64,000 bases of DNA from Caminibacter mediatlanticus TB-2 (lineage in GTDB: Bacteria; Campylobacterota; Campylobacteria; Campylobacterales; Nautiliaceae): the NCBI RefSeq assembly GCF_005843985.1, contig NZ_CP040463.1, positions 1,414,001 to 1,478,000 on the forward strand, read 5' to 3'. Positions 35,635 to 44,640 of this stretch are shown piece by piece. Every line of letters begins with the position of its first letter. Position 1 is the first letter of the stretch. The notes under the pieces are model-generated. The model ran no database searches. It was not told where the DNA came from and worked only from the letters and a program-made list of their open reading frames with translations. The translations under genes were made by a program, and so were the position numbers.

Positions 35635-37529
35635 CTGTGCACCTTTTTATTTATTAGTATTTCAGTTCTTTCTAATAACAATAGTACTTGCCATATTTTT
35701 AATGGTTTATTTGAATATTTACCAGTCGAAATTTTATATTTCCTCAAAATACATCCTACTTTTGAATCACATAAAGATCCAAAACTTTTCTTTAATAAAG
35801 ACAAATCTTTATAATGATCTAAATTTAAAATATTGACTAAAAATCTAAAAAACTCTTCTCTTTTAATATATAAACTCCATTTAATTTTTTGTAAATTTTT
35901 ATTTATATTTGCTCTATTTTGCATTTCCTTTATTGAAGTTATTTTAGAAAATCTATAAAGAATGTTAATAAGTTTATTATATGAAATATCATCTAAAATT
36001 TCTTCTTTAAGATTTGGATTATAATCAATCAAACCTAATTTTAATGCTTTTATCAAAACAATATTAAGCAAATTTTTTTTATCATAAGAAATCTTGTAAA
36101 TAGGAATAAAAGACTTAATAAAAAATTCTTTCTTATTAATTTTTTTTATCCCTGAAAATAATAAAAATTCTCTATTGTCTATTTTAACTAACTTAAATAT
36201 TGTATTATATAATTGTGCATTTTTAATATATTTCATATATACATCTTTATAATAATACGGATTTAATACAGAATAATTGTAATTAGCCAAATATAAATTA
36301 TAATAAAAAGACTCAAAATTATTGATAGAATCAGTATATATCATTTCAATATTATATTTTTCTTCTAATGGCAACATCCAATATAAACTATTTGTAAAAA
36401 AAGTTTTGCTATTAATAGAACTATTTATAGGATTTTTATCATTAACATTTATATATATTTTATAATTACCACCATCTCCAAATCTATTAATTAAATCTAA
36501 TGCAGTATGAGCAACAATCCATAAATAGTACATATTTCTACCATCCATTAAATTTATATTATTCAAATAATTATGAGTAATACCATAAATAATAAAAACT
36601 TGAAAAAAAGTAAATGGTTTATGTAATAATGTTGGGTTATTAATTCTATAATTACCTGCTTTTTCTGAACTTAAGTCACAATCATTTGCCATTAATTTAA
36701 TGTTCATATTATATTTAAAGATATAATCTTTAATAAAATTTTGTAAATAGAATAAAATTTGTTGCTTATTTTCTATATTCTCTGATTTTGCTACACTATT
36801 CATTAAATTAATACCCTTTAAAATTGCAGTTATAGCTTTTAAATTAATTGTAATTCTATCTAATAAGTATCTTCCAACTGATACTTTTGTTTCTTCATGT
36901 TTACAAACTATTTTATTCACACCTTCTTTTATTACCTGATCCCATATAATATCAAATATTACTTTTTGAAAAGGATGCTGTTTGAAATAATCGTCAGTAA
37001 TAATATCAATAATAGGAGCTTTTATATTTGCATCTATAAGAGCCATTATTTTTTCACAATTAGAACTTTTTTCTTCACCAAGTATTATATACTCTTCTAA
37101 TTGTTTAGCTAACGTTGAAACAATCTTTCCATCTGGATTTTTATCAAAAGGTAATAATAAAAATAGAATTACCGCTTTATAAGGATCATCTATATTATTT
37201 AAAGTATTATCAATTTCATTATATGTCAAATTTAAATCATCTAACTCTTCATTATTATAATTAAGCTGTTGATTTACGTATTTAACTGTTCTTAAATATA
37301 ATAAAAACCCAATAAATTTTTTTGTCAAATTTGTAGGTACAGGATATAATTCTTTTTTATTTTTTTGAGAGACTATAACATAATTTAATACATTTGAATA
37401 ATTTGAAATATTATGATAAATTTTCCATCTTCCTATTGTATTTAAACTAGGATAAATTTCAACTATTCTTGCATTTAACAAATTTATAATTAAAAAAAAT
37501 AATAATATAACTTTAAAAAACTTTTCCAT
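35631..37529 (-). CDS. Hypothetical exported protein, first gene of the SLH operon
   Basis: 632 aa, no recognised family. Signal peptide (1-20, ending LLNA). Mostly helical, with four Cys in the first 300 residues. The C-terminal part (about 485-620) reads like degenerate SLH units: IKALKLGLIDYNPN, then IKREEFFRFLVNILNLDHYKDL, the latter resembling the TRAEF helix. The ribosome site AAAGG is 4 nt before the ATG. Its stop overlaps the SLH-protein start by 4 nt, so the three genes form one translational unit. Confidence 0.7.
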   Translation of the reverse strand: MEKFFKVILLFFLIINLLNARIVEIYPSLNTIGRWKIYHNISNYSNVLNYVIVSQKNKKELYPVPTNLTKKFIGFLLYLRTVKYVNQQLNYNNEELDDLNLTYNEIDNTLNNIDDPYKAVILFLLLPFDKNPDGKIVSTLAKQLEEYIILGEEKSSNCEKIMALIDANIKAPIIDIITDDYFKQHPFQKVIFDIIWDQVIKEGVNKIVCKHEETKVSVGRYLLDRITINLKAITAILKGINLMNSVAKSENIENKQQILFYLQNFIKDYIFKYNMNIKLMANDCDLSSEKAGNYRINNPTLLHKPFTFFQVFIIYGITHNYLNNINLMDGRNMYYLWIVAHTALDLINRFGDGGNYKIYINVNDKNPINSSINSKTFFTNSLYWMLPLEEKYNIEMIYTDSINNFESFYYNLYLANYNYSVLNPYYYKDVYMKYIKNAQLYNTIFKLVKIDNREFLLFSGIKKINKKEFFIKSFIPIYKISYDKKNLLNIVLIKALKLGLIDYNPNLKEEILDDISYNKLINILYRFSKITSIKEMQNRANINKNLQKIKWSLYIKREEFFRFLVNILNLDHYKDLSLLKKSFGSLCDSKVGCILRKYKISTGKYSNKPLKIWQVLLLLERTEILINKKVHR

Positions 37530-37664
37530 AATCCTTTCCCCTTTCTCACAAAATAAGCTTCTCTTAGAATAATTTTCTCTATTTTACTAAAATTAAAATC
37601 TCTTTTTCTATAATAATACCATTTTTTATTATCATATATAAAGTTGGCACATACTGGGCACTGA
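37530..37664. other. Non-coding spacer between SLH operon and IS1 remnant
   Basis: 135 bp without a supportable gene. It contains TTGGCACATACTGGGCAC (37643-37660), with GGCAC repeated 9 bp apart (once as GGGCAC), possibly the worn end of the insertion sequence. An AT-rich stretch with TATTAT-like hexamers could promote the SLH operon. No clear inverted end or target duplication could be matched on the other side. Confidence 0.4.
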
Positions 37665-37995
37665 CTAAATAGCAATTTTATGACCTTTAAGATTAAGTTC
37701 AACAAAGAACATAGCAAGTTTATTATTAAGCCATTCAAAAGATTTAGCATGAGCTTTAGTTTTTCTAACAAGATATGAAATTTTATCTCTCATCTGTGAA
37801 TTTAAATTTTCAACTAAATTTATATATTTTGATTTCTTCTGACTTGCTTTATCTCCATATACATTTGAATATGCAAAATGACCATCTGTATAATACTTTT
37901 CTACTTTTGGCAAATCAAAATTAAATGATAATAAACTCTCAATATCTTTCTTTTTAGACAAAAAGTAAAAATAAAACTTTCTCCGCACATAATTG
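37665..37995 (-). pseudogene. Truncated IS1-family transposase (C-terminal part)
   Basis: About 107 residues of a DDE transposase of the IS1 type. YYTDGHFAYSNVYGD holds the second catalytic Asp, and NLVENLNSQMRDKISYLVRK the catalytic Glu, followed by AHAKSFEWLNNKLAMF. The N-terminal zinc-ribbon and helix-turn-helix half and the first Asp are missing: the frame opens at the left break with no start or ribosome site. It is a dead remnant lying between the SLH operon and uvrA. Confidence 0.8.
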
Positions 37996-38029
37996 ACAAA
38001 AAAAAATTATTATGCTATCTTACACAACT

Positions 38030-38050
38030 TAAAATCTCCTTTCTGTAAGG
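38030..38050 (+). promoter_or_regulatory. Putative uvrA -10 and RBS
   Basis: TAAAAT (38030-38035) lies 19 nt before the GG of TAAGG (38046-38050), fitting the compact layout. An alternative is TTGACA (37993-37998) with TATCTT (38016-38021) at 17-bp spacing, starting right at the break of the IS1 remnant. Confidence 0.35.
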
Positions 38051-38056
38051 AAATAA

Positions 38057-40867
38057 ATGGATAAAATTAAAATTATTGGTGCAAGAGAAAACAATTTAAA
38101 AAATATTAATCTTGAAATTCCAAAAAATAAACTTATTGTATTTACTGGACTCTCAGGTAGTGGAAAATCAACTCTTGCATTTGATACACTATATGCAGAA
38201 GGACAAAGAAGATATATCGAATCACTTAGTAGCTATGCAAGACAATTTTTACAAAAAACAGGAAAACCAGAAGTTGATAAAATAGAAGGCTTAACTCCTG
38301 CAATTGCAATAGACCAAAAAACAACTTCAAAAAATCCTCGCTCAACCGTTGGGACTGTTACTGAAATATATGATTATTTAAGACTTTTATATGCAAGAAT
38401 TGGAATCCAACACTGCCATTTATGTGGAAAAGAGATAACTCAAATGACTCCACAAGATATTATAAATGAAGTTTTAAAATTACCTGAGGGTGCTAAAATT
38501 ATTATTTATGCTCCAATTATTAAAGAAAAAAAGGGAGAATTTAACGATTTAATTGAAAAACTAAGGCATGATGGAATAATTAGAGCTTATATTGATGGAG
38601 TTATTGTTAGACTTGATGAAGAGATTGAACTTAAAAAAACAAAAAAACACACCATAAAAGCAGTAATTGATAGAGTAATAGTTAAAGAAGAAAATAAAAC
38701 AAGAATAGCAGAAGCAGTTGAAAAAGCACTTAATAAAAGTTTTGGAGAAGTTGAAATTGAAATACTTAATGCCAAAGAATTAGGATTAGAAAAAGATTTT
38801 ATCCATTTTAGCGAACATTTAGCTTGTTTTGATTGTAAGGTTAGTTTTGAAGAACTTGAACCTGTTAGTTTTTCATTCAATTCACCAAAAGGTGCTTGTC
38901 CTAAATGTGATGGACTTGGAGTTACTTATACTCTTGATATTGAAAAAGTAATTAAAGATAAGCCACTAAATAAAGGAGCAATTCCACTTATTTGGGGTTT
39001 TAATAAAAAATATTATCAAGAATTTTTTAAAGCCTTATGTAATGAGCTTGATATAGATATGAATAAAAGTTTTTATGAATTAGATGAGTATCAAAAAAAG
39101 ATTATTTTAAATGGAACAGCATATGAGATAGAATTTAATTACGGTAAGCATAAAATATCAAAAAAATGGCCAGGACTTAAACAAATTGCACTTGATTTAT
39201 ACAAAGATGAAAATATGAATGAAATTATGAGTGAGAGTATTTGTCCTGAGTGTAAAGGATTTAGATTAAAAAAAGAAAGTCTTGCTGTAAAAGTTGCTGG
39301 AAAAACAATTAGTGAAATTATTTCTATGCCAATTGAAGAAGTTTATAAGTTTTTTAATAATGAAGAAAATTTTTCTCATTTAACTAACCAAGAAAAAAGA
39401 ATTGCAGAGCCAATTCTTAAAGAAATTAAAGAGAGACTTTTTTTCTTAGTTGATGTAGGGCTTGGATATTTAACTCTTCATCGTGATGCAAGAACTATTA
39501 GTGGAGGAGAATCTCAAAGAATAAGAATAGCTTCACAAATTGGAAGTGGATTAACAGGAGTTATGTATGTATTAGACGAACCAAGCATAGGACTTCATGA
39601 AAGAGATACTCTAAAACTAATAAATACACTAAAAAGTCTAAGAGACAAAGGAAATACTGTAATAGTAGTTGAACACGATAGAGAAACTATTCTTAATGCA
39701 GATTATATTGTAGATATTGGTCCTGGTGCTGGAAAATTTGGAGGAGAAGTTGTATTTGCTGGAAATGTAAAAGAACTTTTAAAAAGCAATACTGAAACAT
39801 CTAAATATTTAAAATATGAAAAAGATATTAACTATCAAAAAAATAGACCTCAAAAAGAGTGGATTGAAATTAAAAATGTAAATATTCATAATATTAAAAA
39901 CTTAAATGTAAAAATTCCACTAAGAAATCTTGTATGTGTTACAGGAGTTAGTGGAAGTGGAAAAAGTAGTTTAATACTTCAAACTCTTCTTCCTGTTGCA
40001 AGAGAGATTTTAAATCACGCTCATAAAATTCAAAAAGTAAAAGGTGTAGAAATAAAAGGACTAAAACAGCTTGATAAAGTTATATATCTTGACCAAAGTC
40101 CAATAGGAAGAACTCCAAGAAGCAATCCTGCAACATATACAGGTGTATTTGATGATATAAGAGCACTTTTTGCTAAAACTCCTGAGGCTCAACTAAGAGG
40201 ATATACACCTGGTAGATTTAGCTTTAATGTAAAGGGTGGTAGATGTGAAGTTTGTAAAGGTGAAGGAGAGATAAAAATTGAAATGCACTTTTTACCTGAT
40301 GTAATGGTTACTTGTGAGGCATGTGGAGGTAAAAGATATAATGAACAAACCCTTGAAATTAAATACAAAGGAAAATCAATTGCAGATGTGCTTGAAATGA
40401 GTGTTGATGAGGCATATGAATTTTTTGAAAAAATTCCAAAAATTGCACAGAAACTAAAAACACTAAAAGATGTAGGACTTGGATATATAACTCTTGGACA
40501 AAACGCTACTACTCTTAGTGGTGGAGAAGCTCAAAGAATAAAACTTGCAAAAGAATTATCTCGCCGTGATACAGGAAATACTCTTTATATTTTAGACGAA
40601 CCAACTACTGGACTTCATTTTAAAGACATTGATAACTTAATGAAAGTATTACAACATTTAGTTGATTTAGGAAACAGCGTTATTGTTATTGAACATAATC
40701 TTGATTTTATAAAAAATGCTGATTATATTATCGATATGGGACCAGAAGGTGGAAGTGGAGGTGGAAAAGTTATAGCACAAGGCAATATAAATGAAATTTT
40801 AAAATATAAAGATATAAGCTATACTGCTAAATACTTAGAAAAAGAATTACAAAGAAAATCAAGATAA
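38057..40867 (+). CDS. uvrA: Excinuclease ABC subunit A
   Basis: A 936-aa DNA-damage sensor of nucleotide excision repair, with two ABC ATPase halves: Walker A GLSGSGKST (about 31) and GVSGSGKSS (about 634), signatures ISGGESQRI and LSGGEAQRI. Zinc-binding Cys pairs include CFDC/CPKC in the first half and CEVC/CEAC in the second. Normal length. Isolated between the IS remnant and copy B of the 105-bp repeat. Confidence 0.98.
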   Translation: MDKIKIIGARENNLKNINLEIPKNKLIVFTGLSGSGKSTLAFDTLYAEGQRRYIESLSSYARQFLQKTGKPEVDKIEGLTPAIAIDQKTTSKNPRSTVGTVTEIYDYLRLLYARIGIQHCHLCGKEITQMTPQDIINEVLKLPEGAKIIIYAPIIKEKKGEFNDLIEKLRHDGIIRAYIDGVIVRLDEEIELKKTKKHTIKAVIDRVIVKEENKTRIAEAVEKALNKSFGEVEIEILNAKELGLEKDFIHFSEHLACFDCKVSFEELEPVSFSFNSPKGACPKCDGLGVTYTLDIEKVIKDKPLNKGAIPLIWGFNKKYYQEFFKALCNELDIDMNKSFYELDEYQKKIILNGTAYEIEFNYGKHKISKKWPGLKQIALDLYKDENMNEIMSESICPECKGFRLKKESLAVKVAGKTISEIISMPIEEVYKFFNNEENFSHLTNQEKRIAEPILKEIKERLFFLVDVGLGYLTLHRDARTISGGESQRIRIASQIGSGLTGVMYVLDEPSIGLHERDTLKLINTLKSLRDKGNTVIVVEHDRETILNADYIVDIGPGAGKFGGEVVFAGNVKELLKSNTETSKYLKYEKDINYQKNRPQKEWIEIKNVNIHNIKNLNVKIPLRNLVCVTGVSGSGKSSLILQTLLPVAREILNHAHKIQKVKGVEIKGLKQLDKVIYLDQSPIGRTPRSNPATYTGVFDDIRALFAKTPEAQLRGYTPGRFSFNVKGGRCEVCKGEGEIKIEMHFLPDVMVTCEACGGKRYNEQTLEIKYKGKSIADVLEMSVDEAYEFFEKIPKIAQKLKTLKDVGLGYITLGQNATTLSGGEAQRIKLAKELSRRDTGNTLYILDEPTTGLHFKDIDNLMKVLQHLVDLGNSVIVIEHNLDFIKNADYIIDMGPEGGSGGGKVIAQGNINEILKYKDISYTAKYLEKELQRKSR

Positions 40868-40873
40868 CTTTTT

Positions 40874-40978
40874 ATACCAACTGAAAATTGAAAATGAACA
40901 ATGGAAAATTATGAAAAGTATTGAAATAATAGTAATTGTGAACATTTTTAAAGTAACTAACTTATTGAGTAATAAATA
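40874..40978 (+). repeat. 105-bp interspersed repeat, copy B
   Basis: Ungapped relative of copies A and C, starting ATACCAACTGAAAATTG and carrying GTATTGAAA, ATTTTTAAAG and TAACTAACTTATT at the same offsets. The right end is degenerate. It begins 7 bp after the uvrA stop and fills most of the 170-bp gap to the histone-fold gene, which holds no open frame. Confidence 0.72.
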
Positions 40979-41037
40979 TAAAAATATACTTCACAGCTTA
41001 TATATTATTAAGCACTAATATAGAGAAAAGAAGAAAA

Positions 41038-41487
41038 TTAAAGAGTTAAATCTAAAATTCTTGAAGTTCTTTCTATATCTTCTTTTGAAGGTTTTCTGCC
41101 AGCTCCAATTTCTTTAAGCACTCTTGCAATAATTAACATTAATGCACCTATGTATTCAGGCAATTTAGCTTCAAGTTCAGCACTAATTGGATATTTTAAA
41201 GGCGGTATTTGTTCTAAGAATTGTAATACATCTTGAAGTTCAACTTCCTCTTCAAGCTCTTTAAATTGTCTTAGAGATTCTTCAAATCCTTTTGTTACAG
41301 GCATATCTGGTTCCATAATTACATCTCTTCCATTATATCCAGCTTTTTCCACTGCTACAAGCAGCATATCATGAAATTTTTTCTCTACAATATCAATTAT
41401 TTCATCTGCTTTACTTTTATCTAAGTCTATTCCTGCTGCTTTTCTAAAAACTGCTTCTATTTTTTTAAATCCTACAACTCTTGCCAT
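41038..41487 (-). CDS. DUF1931 histone-fold protein
   Basis: 149 aa, matching the DUF1931 family of Aquifex and Thermus, whose structures are a fused pair of histone folds. Visible family features are VVGFKKIEAVFRKAAGIDLD (first fold, about 4-23), NGRDVIMEPDMPVTKG (about 52-67), LEQIPPLKYPIS and the second fold (about 100-149) with GRKPSKEDIERTSRILDL. It may be a nucleoid or DNA-associated protein; DNA binding is not shown for the family as a whole. A strong TTGACA/TATAAT promoter and AAGGAG ribosome site suggest high expression. Confidence 0.85.
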   Translation of the reverse strand: MARVVGFKKIEAVFRKAAGIDLDKSKADEIIDIVEKKFHDMLLVAVEKAGYNGRDVIMEPDMPVTKGFEESLRQFKELEEEVELQDVLQFLEQIPPLKYPISAELEAKLPEYIGALMLIIARVLKEIGAGRKPSKEDIERTSRILDLTL

Positions 41488-41514
41488 TTCCGCTCCTTAA
41501 GTTTTATTTTTATA

Positions 41515-41544
41515 ATTATAACTTATTTTAAATAGAAATGTCAA
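41515..41544 (-). promoter_or_regulatory. Near-consensus sigma-70 promoter of the histone-fold gene
   Basis: On the minus strand a perfect TTGACA (41544-41539) and a perfect TATAAT (41520-41515) are 18 bp apart, followed by AAGGAG before the ATG. A consensus -35 is rare in Campylobacterota, whose vegetative promoters usually depend on the -10 alone. Confidence 0.6.
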
Positions 41545-41576
41545 TAAAATTGAGTAGAAAAGACTAAAAGAAGAAA

Positions 41577-42110
41577 TTAGAAGTGATATCCAATTCCTCC
41601 ATACATTACACTATTGTAATTATGATTAAAACTTATATTCCTATAACCTACAAAAACTTCTCCATTTTCAATTGGTTGAATACCAACTTGAATATCAAAT
41701 TTACTAAACCTATTTGCATCATCAAAACTTAAAATTTCAGGTGCATACTCATATTCTCCTCTAACAAAAACTGAATAATCTATATTTGGAACATATCCAA
41801 ATACACCAATTCCAACTGGTAATGCTGTATTGTTTTTAGTATGTACTAAATCAAGAAGCAATGATACTTTTATATTTGGAATATTAATTCCTATTAAATT
41901 ACCTTCACCTTTTAATCCAATTGAATAAAAATTATTTTTATCTTTTTTATCATTATATAAGAAAAAACCTCTTGCATAAATTTCATTATTTGTTATTTTC
42001 CCTTGTGCATAAATTCCTAATGTAGAATTAGATATTTGTAAATTAGCATAGTTGCTTGCAAACGCTAAAACTCCTATTGTTAAAATAGATAATAATTTTT
42101 TCATTTTCAC
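41577..42110 (-). CDS. YfaZ-like outer-membrane beta-barrel protein
   Basis: A 177-aa exported protein with a signal peptide (about 1-18, ending LAFAS). Alternating beta-strand patterns ([43 protein letters not shown]) lead to a final aromatic GGIGYHF, the C-terminal phenylalanine signal for barrel insertion. It resembles YfaZ-type barrels. Starts 4 nt inside the accA stop. Confidence 0.7.
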   Translation of the reverse strand: MKMKKLLSILTIGVLAFASNYANLQISNSTLGIYAQGKITNNEIYARGFFLYNDKKDKNNFYSIGLKGEGNLIGINIPNIKVSLLLDLVHTKNNTALPVGIGVFGYVPNIDYSVFVRGEYEYAPEILSFDDANRFSKFDIQVGIQPIENGEVFVGYRNISFNHNYNSVMYGGIGYHF

Positions 42111-43039
42111 TCCTTATATTCACCATAATTTAGGTATTTTTCGAATCTTTTTTGAAGTAATTCATCTTTTGAAATATTTTTTAACTCTTCTATTTGTTTT
42201 AGAAAATAGTTTTTAATATTTTCTGCTGTTAAATCGTAATCTCTATGAGCCCCCATTAAAGGCTCATCAATTATATCATCAATGAGACCTAATTCTTTAA
42301 GCTCTTCAGCTGATATTTTAAGAGCCTTAGTAGCAATCTCTACTTTCGAATTATCTCCCCATAAAATTGCTGCACATCCTTCTGGTGAGATTACACTAAA
42401 AACTGAATATTTAAGCATAGCAAGTTTATCAGCAACTCCTATTGCCAATGCTCCTCCGCTTCCACCTTCACCAATTACAACTGATACAGTAGGTACTTTA
42501 AGTCTTGATAACTCTAATAAATTCCTTGCAATAGCTTCACTTTGACCTCTCTCCTCAGCTCCGATTCCAGGAAAAGCCCCAGGAGTATCAACTAAAAATA
42601 AAATTGGCAAATCAAACTTTTCAGCAAGTTTAGCTACTCTTAAAGCCTTTCTATATCCTTCTGGATGAGGCATACCAAAGTTTCTTTTAATTTTTTCTTT
42701 TGTATTTCTACCTTTTTCTTCTCCAATAACTACACATTTTTCATCACCTATTTTACCAATAAAACAGATAATTGCTTCATCATCCCTAAATTCTCTATCA
42801 CCATGTAGTTCATACTTCTCATCCATAATTCTTTCAATTATATCAATTGCATGAGGTCTATCAGGATGACGAGCAAGAAGAAGTTTTTGATAAGGAGTTA
42901 AATTTTTAAAAGTTTTTTCTACTTCTCTTTTTAACTCTTTTTCTAATGTTTCAACCGCGTGATTATCACCTTTTATTTTAGCTACTTCAATGTGCTCTTG
43001 AATATCTTGTAATTTTTTTTCAAAGTCAAGTACTGCCAA
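42107..43039 (-). CDS. accA: Acetyl-CoA carboxylase carboxyltransferase subunit alpha
   Basis: A 310-aa subunit that, with AccD, transfers CO2 from biotin to acetyl-CoA, the first step of fatty-acid synthesis. The N-terminal coiled coil ([19 protein letters not shown]) and the catalytic core [20 protein letters not shown] and [15 protein letters not shown] are clear. Grouped with fabF, acpP and fabG. BirA, encoded in this window, supplies the biotinylation. Confidence 0.97.
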   Translation of the reverse strand: MAVLDFEKKLQDIQEHIEVAKIKGDNHAVETLEKELKREVEKTFKNLTPYQKLLLARHPDRPHAIDIIERIMDEKYELHGDREFRDDEAIICFIGKIGDEKCVVIGEEKGRNTKEKIKRNFGMPHPEGYRKALRVAKLAEKFDLPILFLVDTPGAFPGIGAEERGQSEAIARNLLELSRLKVPTVSVVIGEGGSGGALAIGVADKLAMLKYSVFSVISPEGCAAILWGDNSKVEIATKALKISAEELKELGLIDDIIDEPLMGAHRDYDLTAENIKNYFLKQIEELKNISKDELLQKRFEKYLNYGEYKE

Positions 43040-43048
43040 TTTAAACCT

Positions 43049-44269
43049 TTATTTTACTTTTTTAAAAATAACAACTCCATTTGTCCCACCAAATCCAAAA
43101 GAGTTACTCATAGCTACATCAATTTCAGCCTCTCTTGCTTGATTTGGTACATAATCTAAATCACACTCTGGGTCAGGTTCTTCATAATTAATTGTTGGTG
43201 GCATAATATTTTTATCCATTGCCATTAAAGTAATAATTGCCTCTATTGTCCCAGCAGCACCTAAACAGTGTCCAGTTGCACCTTTTGTTGAACTAACAGG
43301 AGGACATTTTTCTTTTCCGCCAAATAAAGTTTTAATAGCCATTGTCTCATATAAATCATTATATTTTGTTGAAGTACCATGAGCATTTATATAATCAATT
43401 TTTGGTCTTCCAGCCATTTCATAAGCCATTTTCATAGCTCTATATGCACCCTCACCTCCTGGGGCTGGTGTTGTGATATGATTAGCATCCCCACTCTCAC
43501 CTATACCAATAATCTCTGCATATATTTTAGCACCTCTATTAATAGCATCTTCATATTTTTCTAAAATCAAACAAGCCCCACCTTCACCCATAACAAAACC
43601 ATCTCTTTTTGCATCAAATGGACGAGAAGCTTTTTGTGGCTCATCATTTCTTGTAGATAATGCTCTCATAGCAGCAAAACCACCTACTCCCACAGGACAA
43701 ATACAAGCTTCACCTGCTACTACCATCATTTTATCAGCCATACCTGCCTTAATTGTTTTATAAGCTTCTGTAATTGCATGAGTACCAGCTGCACAAGCTG
43801 TAACTGATGCAAGATTTGGTCCTTTAAGATTATATTCAATTGAAACAAACCCACCTAACATATTTACTAAAGCGCTTGGAATAAAAAATGGAGAAATTCT
43901 CTTTGGACCTCTCGTCTCAACAATAACACTTGCTTTTTCAATAACTGGAAGACCTCCAATCCCACTTGCAGCACTAATTCCAAATCTCTTAGAATCGTAT
44001 TCACTAAGTCCACTATCTGCCATGGCTTCTTTTGCAGCTGCCATTCCAAGTTGAATAAATCTATCAGCTTTTTTTACTTCTTTTGCATCCATTATTGTTT
44101 TTGGGTCAAATCCTTTTACTTCTCCTGCAATTTGAGAACCAAAGCCTTCCGGGTCAAAATGAGTTATTCTATCAATTCCTGTTTTTCCATTGATAATATT
44201 TTCAAAACTCTCATCTTTATTTAACCCAACTGAGTTTATCATCCCAATACCTGTTACAACTATTCTCAT
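43049..44269 (-). CDS. fabF: 3-oxoacyl-[ACP] synthase II
   Basis: A 406-aa condensing enzyme of chain elongation. The active-site Cys is in TACAAGTHA (near 162), with catalytic His in NAHGTST and GATGHCLGAAG. Its mRNA leader carries two adjoining hairpins between acpP and this gene. Ribosome site AAAGGAAGA. Confidence 0.98.
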   Translation of the reverse strand: MRIVVTGIGMINSVGLNKDESFENIINGKTGIDRITHFDPEGFGSQIAGEVKGFDPKTIMDAKEVKKADRFIQLGMAAAKEAMADSGLSEYDSKRFGISAASGIGGLPVIEKASVIVETRGPKRISPFFIPSALVNMLGGFVSIEYNLKGPNLASVTACAAGTHAITEAYKTIKAGMADKMMVVAGEACICPVGVGGFAAMRALSTRNDEPQKASRPFDAKRDGFVMGEGGACLILEKYEDAINRGAKIYAEIIGIGESGDANHITTPAPGGEGAYRAMKMAYEMAGRPKIDYINAHGTSTKYNDLYETMAIKTLFGGKEKCPPVSSTKGATGHCLGAAGTIEAIITLMAMDKNIMPPTINYEEPDPECDLDYVPNQAREAEIDVAMSNSFGFGGTNGVVIFKKVK

Positions 44270-44280
44270 TCTCTTCCTTT

Positions 44281-44342
44281 AGTGTAGTATGTAGTAGGTA
44301 GTAACTCTACTCACTAAATACTACACTGCCAAAAAAGGCAGT
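44281..44342 (-). promoter_or_regulatory. Two adjoining hairpins between acpP and fabF
   Basis: On the minus-strand mRNA a short hairpin comes first (ACTGCC, six T, GGCAGT; 44342-44325). It is followed by a long one (44327-44281): a 10-bp stem closed at AGTGTAGTAT, then 4 bp, a G-T pair and 4 bp around a 5-nt loop. The two share the bases at 44325-44327, so they cannot both form fully. Likely a processing or stability element setting acpP above fabF. Confidence 0.6.
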
Positions 44343-44345
44343 TAA

Positions 44346-44582
44346 TTAACTTTTATTTTTTTCGATATAATCTACAACATCTTGAACTGTTTTGATATTT
44401 TCAGCTTCACTATCAGGAATTTCAATTCCAAATCTCTCTTCAAGTGCCATAATCATCTCAACAACATCTAAACTATCTGCTCCTAAATCTTCTACAAAAT
44501 TTGCTTCTGGTTTTACTTCCTCTGGACTTACATTTAATTGCTCTACGATTACTTCTTTTACTTGTTCAAATGTATTAGCCAT
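44346..44582 (-). CDS. acpP: Acyl carrier protein
   Basis: A 78-aa acidic carrier. Ser37 in [12 protein letters not shown] receives the phosphopantetheine arm. It carries all intermediates of fatty-acid synthesis between FabG, FabF and partners. AAAGGAG ribosome site. Confidence 0.98.
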   Translation of the reverse strand: MANTFEQVKEVIVEQLNVSPEEVKPEANFVEDLGADSLDVVEMIMALEERFGIEIPDSEAENIKTVQDVVDYIEKNKS

Positions 44583-44640
44583 TATTTCTCCTTTATTTTT
44601 TATTTCAGCATTTTAGCAAAAAAAAGTTTCATTTGTAAAA

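Noticed and set aside
37490-37771. 93-aa open frame across the end of the IS1 remnant
   Set aside because: It reads the transposase in a wrong frame and then non-coding spacer; the CPVC pair alone is not enough to call a zinc-ribbon protein.
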